Program-made: the position numbers and the translations under genes
Shown: piece after piece, positions 10,739 through 21,910 of the stretch
Numbering within the stretch: the first letter of the stretch is position 1
Layout: each line of letters starts with the position of its first letter
The notes under the pieces: generated by a model
The model's database searches: none
Told to the model about the DNA's origin: nothing
What the model saw: the letters and a program-made list of their open reading frames with translations, nothing else
Assembly: GCA_951640165.1 (NCBI GenBank)
Contig: OX621243.1
Coordinates: 9,858,001-9,922,000 of the forward strand
Reading direction: 5' to 3'
DNA: 64,000 bases
DNA from: Pseudoips prasinana
Taxonomy: Eukaryota; Arthropoda; Insecta; Lepidoptera; Nolidae

Positions 10739-11442
10739 CGTGTGATATATCAAATGAAAGGAATTTTTAGTTTCAAAGTAATTTATGACTATGTATATAC
10801 ATTACACGGAATCCTCCCTACTTACGAGTTCAACTAATACTTCTCCGGGTCTTAGGGTAAGACTGACTGAGTCTAAAAGTGTGTAAATTGTTGCCAACAA
10901 TATAATATTCAAAATCGTTCCCTTTATTTAAGGAAAGTACTTTAATTTTAAAGCGTTTGATACAAATATATTTGTGCAGCAATGTGATACCGCATGTCAT
11001 TTAAGCATCTTTTTCATATCCTTCGCCCAAAACAGGTGGCCATTGCAGTAATAGCTAAGCGTCTAACCCCCCGTACTGCCCGTTCGTCAATTAGGATTAT
11101 TATACTGGGATTATGACCGTCCATCCTCGAAATAAAACACGCGTAAAAGTATTACATCATTCTGTAGACAGGCAGGGCGGTACCAAGGTCACGAAACAAT
11201 AACTAAAATAAAATTAAGCTGTCATTTGGCTTAATGTCTGTACATAAACGTTAGGTCTTTGTACAAAGAATTTACCCGCGGAATTTTACGACAATCGACT
11301 CACACATTAAAGAATAGTAAACTTTTTATCTTTTTGGATGTTGGTACCTTACTGTATCCCTTTTATGACTCCTATCCTTAAAATAGTTATAGTATGAAGT
11401 TTACCGAAAGCGTAAACTTGTAAAAAGTTATAATAATAATAA
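10739..11442. other. No recognisable feature
   Basis: Anonymous DNA. A tRNA-like piece may lie near 11050 ('gtaatagctaagcgtctaac') but is too short to call. Confidence 0.45.
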
Positions 11443-11685
11443 TATCTGGGGACAATGTCACACAGATCATCTAGCCCCAAACTAAGCAAAGCTTGTACTA
11501 TGGGTAATAGGCGACGATATACATACTTATATAGATGGATACATATACATTATATATATAGAAAACATCCATGACTCAGAAACAAATATTCGTGCTCATC
11601 ACACAAATATTTGCTCTTACCGGGATTCGAACCCAGGACCACCAGCTTCGTAGGCAGGAGCACTACCAACTAGGCTACGGTGACA
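11443..11685 (-). repeat. tRNA-type SINE (S1, 'accgtagcctagttgg' subfamily)
   Basis: Reverse copy of the element at 3541. On the minus strand it begins 'gtcaccgtagcctagttggt', has the B box 'gggttcgaatcccggtaa', then 'tgtgtgatgagcacgaatat', 'tatataagtatgtatatcg', and ends near 'tttggggctagatgatctgt' with a TTA-rich tail at 11425-11442. The reading frame at 11571-11927 that overlaps it is not a gene. Confidence 0.85.
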
Positions 11686-11764
11686 ACAGCCAAACTTATA
11701 ATATATATATACAAAATTCTCGTGTCACAATGATAGTTACCTTACTCCTCCGAAACGGCTTACT

Positions 11765-11802
11765 GCATATAACATTTTGTAAAATCACAAAATGTTATAT
11801 GC
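11765..11802. repeat. Perfect 16-bp inverted repeat, 6-base loop
   Basis: 'gcatataacattttgt' at 11765-11780 pairs exactly with 11787-11802. It lies between an S1 SINE and a family G fragment. Probably a fold-back. Confidence 0.85.
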
Positions 11803-11924
11803 ATATTGTAGGTTTGAGAATCGGCTACTCTCTATTTTTTATACCCCTAAATGATAAGGGTTGTTCACCCTTAACATTTTGTTATGTTTGGACAAAATTC
11901 CTTGTTTTTATTTTCTACTACTAC

Positions 11925-12204
11925 TAAATTATCACAGTTCCTCCCCCGTAGATGATAGCGTGATGATATGAAGCCTATATGTTGACCCGACCTCTTACTA
12001 ATATTCATGCAAAATTTAAAGTAAATCCATGCAGTACTTTTTGAGTTTAGCCCGGACATACATACAGACAAACAGATGACAAATATTCTAAAAACTATAT
12101 TTTTGGCTTCGATATCGATCGCAGATCACGCTCCAAATACCCTTTCTTAAAAATATTTAATGTACAGTTTTGACTTTCCTACGACTTTATTATATGTATA
12201 GATA
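11925..12204 (+). repeat. Family G LINE 3' UTR-like repeat, 5' truncated
   Basis: Contains 'ctcccccgtagatgatagcg', 'gttgacccgacctcttacta', 'catgcaaaatttaaagtaaa', 'ttgagtttagcccggacata', 'ttttggcttcgatatcgatc' and 'gactttcctacgactttatt', ending 'atatgtatagat'. The same blocks are at 50703-51004 (+) and 23717-24027 (-). The extreme 'gctgtgccccgcgg' start is absent here. Non-coding. Confidence 0.8.
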
Positions 12205-12465
12205 ATGTGGCCTTAAAAAATACATACTACCCTTAAATTTTATCACCATACCAACCCCTATCTTTTAATAGCCATTTTGGTAATTTAATCATTTTTTTCA
12301 TCCCGCTCGATAGCTAATCAATTATCGTCTATTTTTTAAATGGTTTTCACTCTATTTCGGTTAAAATTTCCCTATAAATTACATCATTGGTGAATCTATA
12401 CTTATTTTATAAAGAGGCTATGATCCATCATCATAATTTTTATTTATCCCGAACTTTTAACCCTA

Positions 12466-12540
12466 AGTATTACGCGGGACAAAAGGGCAGGGACAAAAAT
12501 ATTTATAACGTGGAACGAAGTCCGCGGGCACTGCTAGTAA
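12466..12540 (-). repeat. Family G-like tail fragment
   Basis: Ends 'ggaacgaagtccgcgggcac'+'tgctagta', a variant of the common insect LINE terminus 'ggacgaagtcgcgggcacag'+'ctagta' seen at 42195-42220. Confidence 0.55.
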
Positions 12541-12640
12541 TACATAATATAACATATAAGTGGAACGCATTAAACATTTCTGTAATCAATAATAATAAAA
12601 TAAGTTTCAGAAATCTTTTAAAATCTATTGTATAAATTTA

Positions 12641-12715
12641 AGTGCGGTTGGGAATCGAACCCACGATTTACAAGGTATCTGGCCCCATGTGCGTTAATCG
12701 TTCCGCCACCGCACT
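12641..12715 (-). repeat. tRNA-like sequence, probably a SINE head
   Basis: On the minus strand these 75 bases have a perfect 7-bp acceptor stem ('agtgcgg' with 'ccgcact'), a 3-bp D stem (gcg/cgc), and a T arm with 'tgggttcgattccca'. The T stem pairs at 4 of 5 positions. The anticodon arm is poor: it needs a 9-base loop or a mismatch, so no anticodon can be assigned. There is no encoded CCA. I read it as a tRNA-derived SINE head or a tRNA pseudogene, not a functional tRNA. Confidence 0.5.
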
Positions 12716-12867
12716 GTGGCAACGCACTTAAGGCGCACTTGGACTGGTCAAAAATACGCAAGATAGAAAAATAATGTACACATATGTATACACTACACAC
12801 AAATGTATATACGTAAGAAAAAAAACAGTAAAGTTTAGTTCATAATAAATATATATCATACTTATAA

Positions 12868-13033
12868 TATAAAGGATAAAATTTGTGAGTGTGTATGTTT
12901 GTTACTTCTTCACGTCTAAACGGCTAGATCAATTTTAATGAAATATGTAAGTATGGATTTAGCTGATACCCTGGATTAATACATCTATGATTTATAAAGT
13001 TTAACACGGGTTAAACTGGGGGGCACAGCTAGT
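12868..13033 (-). repeat. Family G repeat (second subfamily)
   Basis: Contains 'ttgtgagtgtgtatgtttgt', 'ttcacgtctaaacggctaga', 'gctgataccctggatta' and ends 'aaactggggggcacagctag'+'tt'. The same subfamily is present in the opposite orientation at 59696-59873. Confidence 0.75.
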
Positions 13034-13559
13034 TAATAATAAAAATATAGTGATAAATCAATTAATAAAAAATCTATCTAACATCTTAGGAGCATTTTGT
13101 TACTTGTTTCTTTTTATCATCTAGTAGGTCCCTCAAGATATTCAGTAGAATAATTTCCATAATTCAATAAAAGCAACCAAAGTGGGAGTGGTCTAATCAA
13201 CGAATGTTCTGAATTTCGCTTACCAAATTTTCGCACGTTTCGCGTAGGCATACGAGCAACTATCGGGTTGCGAATATCAAACAGGCCAGTCCCTAGACAG
13301 TTAAAGCCTAGAATTATTTGCTACATATACATTAACCTTCTTATTTAGGAAAGTGGATTTGCATCAGCTTTATTTTTCCTTTCGATTGAATGTTATTATC
13401 TTTTGTTTTTCACACAATTATCAATCTAATTTTTCACCATCCCGCTATCCCTTGTTTTTCCCATTTGTACTTGACACACACAACACTGATCACTCAATTG
13501 ATTGTAATAAATAATAAAATTCATTCCCCTCAAATACCGAAGTACAACCATGACATTTA
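13034..13559. other. No recognisable feature
   Basis: AT-rich, no coding or repeat signal recognised. Confidence 0.5.
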
Positions 13560-13757
13560 GGTTAGAACATAAAATAAAATAAAATAAATTTTATAAATGT
13601 TTTCATACAAGATGTACCTAAATATCTATGTTACTAGAAATAATATCTAATGTATACAACTATATTACTACAAACATGTTCTGACTATTAACAAGCGCTT
13701 TTTTAAAGTCTACGTGAATAAAAACCTTTTTTATTTTATTTTATTTTATTTTAAACA
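13560..13757 (+). repeat. Dispersed repeat with AAAAT/TTTTA microsatellites at both ends
   Basis: A core with 'aagatgtacctaaatatcta', 'actatattactacaaacatg' and 'ttttaaagtctacgtgaata' lies between (AAAAT)n at 13568-13588 and (TTTTA)n at 13727-13752. The core recurs at about 31060-31175 without the long microsatellites. Probably the 3' part of a non-LTR element whose tail expanded. Confidence 0.5.
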
Positions 13758-15499
13758 TGATTTAGGGCTCCAGACAAAAAGAATTGGAAATTAATTGAAA
13801 TTCAATCGAAATGGATTGTTAAAGTAAAAAAGAATATAGAATGTAGCATTTTTAATATTAATAACTTATAACCTTTTTTCATAACCTTTCGGAGTGGTTA
13901 TTGTAAGGTGGTGGTTATTTATGTCTGTTTTCTCTTTGTAATATTTGTTATGTTTATAAAATACAAATGTGGCGTTAATCACTGGTGCCAACTAAAATAC
14001 CAAAGCTGCAACAATTCTTGATATAGTAGGTACTATATCAAGATAGGGTTGTGAAGTCACGCTTTTGGCCTTAGAGACTAACCGTCGAAGATCCAGGATA
14101 TAGTAAAGCAGCTTCGCAGCCCTACAATGATTTCTTAACTGGACTGGCCTTAACGTTAATCACTATAAACATATTCTGTTTAGTAATAACGTCAAAAATT
14201 TGGGCATTATTATTGCTAGAGCATTGTTCTAGGTCACAGCTAAAACTGTTAGTGGTATAGTTTTTACATCAGCTATTTCTCTTAGGCACCTACGCAAGTT
14301 TCTACTAAAGTTGCGCATGCATGAATATCCACGCAGTTTAGAATTTAATTCTAGAATTGTAGGTTGTCTGGAAAATATCACATTTTAGTGATAAGACCGC
14401 CATTTTACTGATCCTTACTGACCTCTCTAAAGTGCATTGTCCTTTAACTGTTTAATTCTTCGGTGTACCTACAATAGTTTAAGAACATAAATAATAATAA
14501 TACTCACTATGTCCTTAACTTAATGGTAAATACTTACCTATTGTACGCTTTGAAAATAAAGGGAAATGGACAAAGAAAACGCCTGCAATAGCCCATCCTA
14601 ATTTTATTATAATATTTTATTCATAATACGCACCAAGGGACACGACACAAGGACATTACAAAGCTATTTTGTTTACAGCCCCTATAAAAGAATGTATTTT
14701 TATCGTACACGCCCGAATGTTATACCTAACTACAATATACCATTTTATTGGTACATGTATTTGTACGGTCAGCAATACATGTGACAAAAGAGACACTAAA
14801 ATATTTTCGCCACCTAATAGTTGGCACTGAAGACAGAACATCGACAAATAATGTAAGCCGTTTTTTTTAAATAACCTTCCAAGGATCAATACCAATAAAT
14901 GAAATTGAATTTTCAAAATAACAGCTCTTTACTAAATGCATACGATACACGAAAAAAAAAATATTATTTGGTTATTTAATGAACAACTGAAATGATTTTG
15001 ACGGTACTGTCATTGGCTAAAGGCTTATATTATAATAAGTAATGTAAGGTACCAATAAACCAGAAAAAACCTTCTACCAAAGAGATATTAAAAAGCTTTA
15101 AGACTGCCGAATAGTTCACGTGAGTGCAGTCCCTTTGTAAGGTAAATAAGTCTCAAATAGGTATTTTTTTATTGCTGTTTGGTGACTGATTGATTTTAAA
15201 GTTCTTTATTTTCATAAATCAATAACAATAGTTAACAAGGCCCAGTGTACATAATAACTCCTGGGTTTAACAATCAAGTTTAGTACATGTCATGTTCACC
15301 AAGCGCGATGCCTGTTATACATTTATATATAATGATAATGTTAATATTTAATACAGGGTGAAGGTTGAGAACAAAACTAAATTAAATGAATGCACACTTT
15401 GTGTGAGTGTACATTATGTTGGAACATAGTAAATTTATCCTGGTGGTAATACTTACAAGTAATACCAGTAATTAACGATTGTTAATGATAGTATCTTAA
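13758..15499. other. Anonymous DNA with one 12-bp hairpin
   Basis: 'cttgatatagta' (14017-14028) pairs exactly with 14031-14042 across 'gg'. Otherwise AT-rich with no recognised repeat. The open frame at 14656-14916 (-) shows no domain. Confidence 0.5.
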
Positions 15500-15600
15500 C
15501 AACCGGGACCGACGGATTAACGTGCTCTCCGAGGCACGGAGGGTAGAACGCCCTCTCCGAGGCACGGAGGGTAGAACGCCCTCATATTCGAATATTTGGG
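15500..15600 (+). repeat. S5 SINE fragment with a 28-bp tandem duplication
   Basis: 'gaccgacggattaacgtgct' and 'ccgaggcacggaggg' correspond to the S5 body. The 28-bp unit starting 'ctctccgaggcacggagggt' is present at 15525-15552 and again, identically, at 15553-15580, followed by 'ctc'. Confidence 0.7.
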
Positions 15601-16140
15601 AACTGCTTTTTATATTAGTACTTACGTGCTTATTGTCCCATACTTCGATGCATGTATGTATCAGAATAATTACATTATTATCACAAGAGACATAATTTAT
15701 ATTAGGTCAGTACACTATCATTACTCCAACACTTAGTTCGACCGGTTAAGATTATAATGAAGTAAGCTTATTTAATTAGTATACTATGCCTAGGCTATAC
15801 ACTAGACTACAATTGACGAAAAAAGAACTATAAATTGAACAACTGGAGCACTCGCAATATGTTGGTACGCGGGGGTAGGTATTAATTGGATAAACAGTGC
15901 GAAGCGCCAGTCACGGCATGCTGTGACGTCGTCCGAGAGAAGGCATACTTTGCCGGCCGGTCGACCGGATCGAGTGAATAGTGATGTGGTAGCTTCGTGA
16001 CGTAGTTGTATCGACTGTTATGACTGGGGCGGGTGAGACCTATAATAGATATAAGTTCATTTGGGTGTAAGTGATTTTTAAATTTATAAAATTTTGTAGA
16101 TAATTTGAGAATATAAACGAATAGTTTGGGAAAGTTGATT
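15601..16140. other. No recognisable feature
   Basis: Locally G+C-richer between 15870 and 16000 ('gtgacgtcgtccgagagaag', 'ggccggtcgaccggatcgag'). No repeat elsewhere in the window matches it. Confidence 0.45.
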
Positions 16141-16144
16141 TTAT

Positions 16145-16420
16145 CATGTAGTTTGGTTAGATAGGTGTATTATATGATTGTTTTAATATTCTGTTTTGGA
16201 TAACTTGCAATTTCTGATGATTGGACTTCGAAGTGCAGTTCCATACTTGACACCCATAGGTTATACAAGGTCTGATGAGGGTTGAATAAATTGAAAGCTT
16301 AGTGTGACTGCTTATCGTAGATTTCCTATTTAGTAGAGGGCTGAGAGCTTTGCACGCTTTCGCGCCTTTAAGGCGGAGGTTCAAAATGTGGCTATTCCAA
16401 TTCAATTTGGTATCAAAAGT
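16145..16420 (-). pseudogene. LINE ORF2 C-terminal fragment (jockey-like)
   Basis: The minus-strand frame (82 codons, 16157-16405) encodes a segment typical of the region after the reverse transcriptase core in jockey/CR1-type non-LTR retrotransposons. Visible landmarks are 'GAKACKALSPLL', 'LSIYSTLIRPCITYGCQVWN' and 'KLQVIQNRILKQ', matching the family pattern K-L-x-(I/L)-Y-x-x-L-I-R-P-x-x-T-Y-G-x-x-V-W. No catalytic motif is included, so it is inactive. The fragment is short and lacks a recognisable poly-A or 3' tail. An S2 fold-back lies just to its right. Confidence 0.8.
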
Positions 16421-16475
16421 TATCCCCGAGTATCGAACCGATTTACTCCACGGACGGCTGTTTGGTGACTGCTGA

Positions 16476-16794
16476 GAATATCATCACCCCATCTCATTCT
16501 GTTGGGGACGTAGAAATCGACCGAGGGAATACGAGAGAACGGGCAGCAGTGTTTTTCTGTGAACTATGACCATCAAACTGCGATCACCAAGTCAACCAAA
16601 GTACGTCCACTGCTGGACAAAAGCCTCCCCAAATAATGGGGGGATATGCCATAATCACCACGCTTAGCCGACGAGTTGGCGATCGCAGTTTGATGGTCAT
16701 AGTTCACAGAAAAACGCTGCTGCCCGTTCTCTGGTAGGTATTCCCTCGGTCGATTTCTACACCTCCCACGTGATGAGATGGGGTGATGATATTC
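16476..16794. repeat. S2 SINE pair arranged as a fold-back
   Basis: A plus-strand S2 segment at 16476-16585 ('atcatcaccccatctcat', 'agaaatcgaccgagggaata', 'tttttctgtgaactatgacc'+'atcaaactgcgatc') is matched in reverse at 16680-16794. The arms are about 110 bp and nearly identical. Between them is S2/LINE-T tail sequence: 'gtccactgctggacaaa', 'gggggatatgccataatc' and 'accacgc'. Both arms share the variant 'tttttctgtgaactatg', not seen in other S2 copies, so one arm was probably copied from the other. Confidence 0.8.
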
Positions 16795-17440
16795 TATGCC
16801 CTCACCACACAGCATTAGTTGTATAAAAAGACAGGTAATCTGGTCTGTTGGTAGGTTGGTTGGTAAGTTTACGTTTTCACTATTTTCAGTCGACATAAAC
16901 CCAAGATTCAAATAATCCACACAAAGGACTACATCCTTGACTAAATAACTTACTTTTACTATCCACCCATTACTATAACAATAACATCGACATAACAATT
17001 CAATAATAAAGGCTTGCAACATTTGTCACATATCAGGCGGCAGACAAACCGAATTATCTGTTCATTCTGCAGATTGGAATTCTATTTAATGTTGGTCCTT
17101 TGTACCGACTTTATGACCCAGAATCTTTGTTAACGTATAATCTCAACATATACAAGTAACTACTACTTCATCCGATTTAGTATTTCTTAGTTTTAGATAC
17201 ATATTTCCATCTAGGTAGTCCCATATTTTATTTTTAATAATTGCACTGGCGATTTTATAAGGATGCTTGTAGATAAGCCCATTACGATGCCCGCAAATCC
17301 GCTCTCCAATACATCGATTTAAAGTACCGTTAAGTTCAAGTAAATATAAAAATGAAATTCTATATCAAAATGTTGAATTCAACTATTTTTGGATAATTAA
17401 ACTGACGGATGAGAGTTAGAACTGTTGTATGGTTACCGTC
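16795..17440. other. No recognisable feature
   Basis: The 149-codon minus-strand open frame at 16573-17022 is largely read from the S2 repeat and has no protein signature. The rest is anonymous. Confidence 0.5.
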
Positions 17441-17545
17441 TTACTTACAATTATCCTGGGTTCAAATCCCGGTAAGTGCAAATATTTGTGTGATGAGCAC
17501 GAATATTTGTTTCTGAGTCATGGATGTTTTCTAAGGCTTTTTTTT
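17441..17545 (+). repeat. S1 SINE fragment
   Basis: Contains 'gggttcaaatcccggtaagt', 'tttgtgtgatgagcacgaat' and 'ctgagtcatggatgttttct', matching the 3541 subfamily from the B box onward. The A-box half is missing. Confidence 0.75.
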
Positions 17546-18066
17546 ATTTGTATTTTATAATCTGTATTTTTATTGTATTTATGATCCTCACGCTAATATG
17601 AACTGGATATAGATATGGATTTCCATTAAAGACTATATTGAATAAATAAAGATTAAAAAATTGTTCTTCACTCTTAGAAATTTGAAGTTAGCATTCGTTT
17701 TATTGATATAAATGGTAATTCAAAAAAATTACTAATAAACTAAACTAACTTATTAAAGGTTTTACGATCATAAAAACGCTCTGTAAATATAAATATTATT
17801 ATTTAGTTTCTCGGCGTTGAGGACAGGAGTCATATGACTGAACCTTTTGAGTGTGAATTCAGTTATGCAATATTATCATATACAAACAAATGTAAAATAA
17901 GTAACTCTACAATATTTACATTTACACATTGCTTATCATTTGTTTTAGTAACAGAATAATTCAATTATACACAATCAATGAAAAGCAAATGTGACACGTA
18001 GTTGCACCCGAAGAATCCATTTCAATTTCAAGCATTGTAGAAAATGGTCAGTCAAAAAGCCAACAA
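17546..18066. other. No recognisable feature
   Basis: AT-rich. Contains one polyadenylation-like 'aataaataaa' near 17642. No gene. Confidence 0.5.
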
Positions 18067-18067
18067 T

Positions 18068-18175
18068 ATAATATCATAGGACATTATTTATACACGGCCA
18101 TCTGATCCCAAACTAAGCAGAGCTTGTACTGTGGGAACCAGATAACTGATAAACTACATAATACGTTTTATTATT
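18068..18175 (-). repeat. S1 SINE 3' half
   Basis: Reverse of the common S1 3' end: 'ggacattatttatacacggc'+'catctgatcccaaactaag', 'gcttgtactgtgggaaccag' and 'ataactgat'. The tRNA-like head is missing. Confidence 0.75.
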
Positions 18176-18895
18176 TGGTCTTATAATTGTGATATGCACT
18201 CTCTGAAAAATTTTACTGTCTATCTATTACGCTTTCTGATATACAGCCCGTTGGCAGACGTACCAATGGACAGCGTAGAAACAGTAAAAGTCAGTCAAAA
18301 AAAGGTATAAATCTTCGTATCAGGAACTTTTGTTAAGCTTCACGTATGTTACCGAGCCTCTATTGTGGGCATATATGAACTTATCTAGAAAAAAAGTACA
18401 CTCAGAGTTTTGGTGTCCCCCTTCCTCTACATATCATTTAATCACCTAAAAACCTTCAAATTCTGGACAAAAGCCCACCCCCAAGGATTTCATTAATAAA
18501 AATGCGCCTACTTTTACAAACAACAATAATATTATGAAACAATATATTAATTTTATGAAACATAGAATAGTTTTATTAAATATGAGACTGCACGTGAAGC
18601 CCGGATGGACAACTATTTGTGTAACCCATAGACTGGATGTACATTGTGTCCGACAAAGCGATTAAATTACTAAGCTATCTTTAAATAAAATTAATTATCT
18701 TTATTACCGTCGGAATTAATGAAATAACAACATGTTATTAATGACAATTAAGAAGTTGCAGACTTTCAATGAAACCAAATTAAGTTTATTCCTTGGACAA
18801 TTCAAACAAATTAAAACGGTCATAATTAGAAAAGTCATTTTTTTATTTAGTGTTATTGTTTCGTTAATGGTTTTTTTGGTACCATTATTTCAAAT
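18176..18895. other. Anonymous, with a possible SINE scrap near 18595-18665
   Basis: 'ctatttgtgtaacccataga' and 'ggatgtacattgtgtcc' near 18615-18650 recall the body of the S1-like family seen at 45545. Nothing else recognised. Confidence 0.35.
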
Positions 18896-18898
18896 GAG

Positions 18899-19163
18899 GC
18901 GCTCATAGCTAGAAGCTCTCACCGGTCCGTAAGTGATCAGCGATGTTAAGCAACTAGGCTCGCGGTCAGTCCATAGATTTGTGACCGCCAAAGTGGTTTA
19001 CTTTCTGAGCATCTCCGTGCTTCGGAGGGCACGTTAAGCTGTCGGCCCCGGTTGTGGCCATAAGACAACAGTCGTTAAGCCATGTCTGAGGCCTACTGGG
19101 CAGCTTAAACAACTCTGACACTAGGGTAACCACTGCCCATACGAAAACTAAGTATTTCAAATA
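18899..19163 (+). repeat. S5 SINE (5S rRNA-like head), 3' end different
   Basis: Begins 'gctcatagctagaagctctc', has the 5S-like block 'gatgttaagcaactaggctc' and 'ggtcagtccatagat', then 'gtgcttcggagggcacgtta', 'ggcctactgggcagcttaaa' and 'ccactgcccatacgaaaact'. It lacks the LINE-T tail; instead it is followed by 'tgtattgtgtatattcctta' and 'aataaagtgtacttcttctt', which looks like another element's 3' end with a (TTC)n tract. Confidence 0.8.
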
Positions 19164-19397
19164 ATTAAGTTTTAAGCCTAATAGTAATAAGGCCGCCAAT
19201 TGGAAAATATTGTTCTATGCATGTTGTATTGTGTATATTCCTTATGCAATAAAGTGTACTTCTTCTTCTTCTCCTTCTTTTATTAGTTCTCCGATATGAT
19301 ATTACTTAGGAGCATAATTCTAAATAATAATCCTGGCTAGTTCTACTGGTATGGCACATATACGGAATCGAGAGACTGACTGACGTAAAATGTGTGT

Positions 19398-19450
19398 GCT
19401 ATGTATAGTAGTTACTATATGTTGTCAACATAGTAACTACTATACATAGC
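19398..19450. repeat. Perfect 21-bp inverted repeat, 11-base loop
   Basis: 'gctatgtatagtagttacta'+'t' (19398-19418) is the reverse complement of 19430-19450. The central bases 'atgttgtcaac' partly extend the pairing with a small bulge. Fold-back type. Confidence 0.9.
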
Positions 19451-19654
19451 AAATACATATGTTTTGTGTCAAAATGTTTGGCCTAAGCTTAAATTCCAAG
19501 GAGGAAAATTAGGAATACCTTTGTATGAGGCAATGGCTACTGGTGGTAGTGGTTCTTACAGACTCATAGGGTAGGAAAGACGTATTGTAAATTAATGTTA
19601 TTTTTTATAATTATTGGCTGTTATTGCCACAATATTAATACATACTACGATGAT

Positions 19655-19770
19655 TCACGAAATACAGTCCCTTGAGAGACAGACAGACGCACAGATGAAC
19701 GGAAAGTAGAATCATATTAATGGGGTCCCGTATGCACCCTTCGGCTACGGAATGCTAAAAAACTATAGTA
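19655..19770 (+). repeat. LINE 3' UTR-like repeat fragment
   Basis: 'gagagacagacagacgcaca', 'aatggggtcccgtatgcacc' and 'cttcggctacggaa' form the kind of 3' UTR seen in CR1/jockey-type insect LINEs (compare 42485-42700). Non-coding. Confidence 0.55.
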
Positions 19771-20334
19771 AAATTTATTGATTTTAGAAGAAGCGCCTAG
19801 CCAGTAATATTCGGCTCACGTATATTTATATACGTAAAAATAATAAATAGGTAAAATTGTTTAAAATAAAAGAAATCTTCAAAATTCACCGTAAAATTTT
19901 ATAGTGCATTTTATGATAAGGAAAGGTTTGTAGTGTTAGATTGGCTATAAGTTGTAGATTCAAATAATCTAATATTTGTTTTTTTTTTTCATTTTCAGCC
20001 TGTTTTTAACTCCTTTCATCAGTTTCGAATTATTGGGGTGAAAGTTAAAGTTGTCAATAGGAACGTAAAAAATGTTTATCTTTTTACCAATAAATGTTTA
20101 ACTATATGGTTTTTTTTTATAGAAGGTTCTAAAAATATGAAAAAGCAAAACTTATAAAACGTTTTATTATCCTATTCACACACAAAAAATAAATCGAAGT
20201 TAGATATTATTAAGGAAATGAAAAAATAATAAGAAAATAAAAATAACTTCGATATTTGTCATAGTGTATAGTATTCCACTAGTTAAAGCCCTTTCTTTTG
20301 ATGCGCAAATGGAAGGAGTTTTGAAAAATAATAT
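19771..20334. other. No recognisable feature
   Basis: AT-rich with poly-T runs. Nothing recognised. Confidence 0.5.
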
Positions 20335-20643
20335 ATAATTCACCGTTCTGTGGTGGCGGCCATCTTGGATTTGAAATTTATAATATTGTATTCTATTACT
20401 CAAGCTCTTTAATTTTATATTCATATTAAGAGAGTTCTGTAACAATCGCCATTTTGTGGCGGCGGTCATCTTGAACCGATTTTCATTGAACATAGCTAAT
20501 AACTCTCCCGGCTATTTCACCTTTCAAGCAACACAAACAAAATCAAAACCGGTTCATCCGTTCAAGAGCTACGGTGCCACATACAGACACACACAAAGAT
20601 ACGTCAAACTTATAACACCCCGTCGTTTTGCAATCGGGGAATA
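20335..20643 (+). repeat. Dispersed repeat with 'ggcggccatcttg' blocks
   Basis: Two related blocks, 'tggtggcggccatcttggat' (20351) and 'gtggcggcggtcatcttgaa' (20456), are about 105 bp apart. They are followed by 'aaccggttcatccgttcaag' and 'acagacacacacaaagatac', ending 'cgttttgcaatcgggg'. The last part resembles a LINE 3' UTR of the type that ends near a polymerase-independent hairpin. The overlapping short open frames are not genes. Confidence 0.55.
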
Positions 20644-20737
20644 AAATTTTTCTCTTTTTACATTGATAAGGTACCAAGTGGAGTAATTTATTAATTTATT
20701 TTTTCATAATTTACCACTGCTCTTTATAAATTGCCAA

Positions 20738-20992
20738 GTGGTCAACAATTTGTATGTGATTAATGCTACTGACAAGCAAGGATCCAGTCATCTAGGAAAT
20801 AGACTACTTACTGAGCAATTCACGCCAGAGGGTACTTCCTTAGGGTTCCATAGTATGGGTCAGAGAGCAGGATTTTATGCCGCTGTCTTCTCTACTTTAA
20901 TATACAAAGACACGGGGCGCCCTTCCAATTGGGCATCGGTGAGGGTATATCATTTTTTTAAAGACAACAGTACTTTACAAACATATATTTGA
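20738..20992 (+). other. Uncharacterised 84-codon open frame
   Basis: The frame is somewhat richer in G+C than its flanks and encodes 'TPEGTSLGFHSMGQRAGF', which I do not recognise. There is no splice context, signal peptide or membrane segment. It could be a scrap of an unknown element. It is followed at 21030-21075 by a tRNA-like reverse SINE head ('ctcttaaccgctgcgccact'). Confidence 0.2.
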
Positions 20993-21129
20993 AGGACACC
21001 CAGACTCAATACATATTATGTATCACACAAATACGACGTTTCCAGGAAACTCTCTTAACCGCTGCGCCACTCGTACAGTTATCAATACTATGAGATTTTA
21101 ATGCGTGTGTGATTGATTATGAAAAACAG

Positions 21130-21910
21130 GAAAATAACAGATTTCAGTTTAAATACATTTATTCTCAATAAGGCTTACGTCACTTACATGAGAACTTAAA
21201 TATAAACAAATTATAATATTATATGTTCGTTGGCATAGGTACATAGTAAAATAATTTAAATAAACATATAACAAAAAGTAAAAACATAATTCCAATTTAT
21301 ACTACGTTGTTCCAATCCTAACAAACTTAAACAATCTTATAGTTATCTAGGTGTAAAACTAAAAATTAAAATTAAATGACAAGTAATATTAAGCAAATCA
21401 AAATACGACTGACGAAATTTGAGGAGAATCCGTGTCGGTACCTAGATGCTGTACAAAGTTCATTTGTGATTAGATTTAGAGTTCGAAATTTCAGTATTTT
21501 TGTTTTTATGTAATTTGCTAGTCTTTTCTTAAAAAACGTTAGTTGAGTTAGCATTTTTTATTTCGGCGGGTATGTTGTTAACAACAACAAATAACAGATT
21601 TTTCCTTCTCTTCACACCAAAGGCAATATTAAAAACATTGTAACGTTTCAGTGACCCGACTCGGCGAGTGATCGTTATGGGGCGCGCGGCGAGCGGTGTG
21701 AAATCCGCTTTATGGATATCTCTTCTACATGGCTTCCTTTTCCTCATGGGTAAGTACTTCTGTTTTACCAAGCTATACAACATTAAGCTGATCGAATAAT
21801 GTACTTTCGCGTCGTTGTACCTGAACGATCGAGTACCGCTCGTCTTGTAAGCGGTATCCCGAAACGTGTTTTTGTAGAGATAAGACTTAGCTAGATTGAT
21901 TTTTACCACA
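21130..21910 (-). pseudogene. LINE ORF2 C-terminal fragment with frameshift
   Basis: Two minus-strand frames join into one protein tail. The first (21529-21909) contains 'LMLYSLVKQKYLPMRKRK', 'RVGSLKRYNVFNIAFGVK' and 'LFVVVNNIPAEIKNANSTN'. The second (21372-21554) continues 'TFFKKRLANYIKTK'. The join is a one-base loss in the T-run near 21535. The layout (short hydrophobic run, 'N..P.EI...NS...FKKRL..Y') is the usual C-terminus of a jockey/CR1-type ORF2. The segment lacks the catalytic core, so it is a dead 5'-truncated copy; AT-rich 3' sequence continues to about 21130. The first half is less certain than the second. Confidence 0.5.

Noticed and set aside
16573..17022. 149-codon minus-strand gene
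   Set aside because: Most of it is translated S2 SINE sequence.
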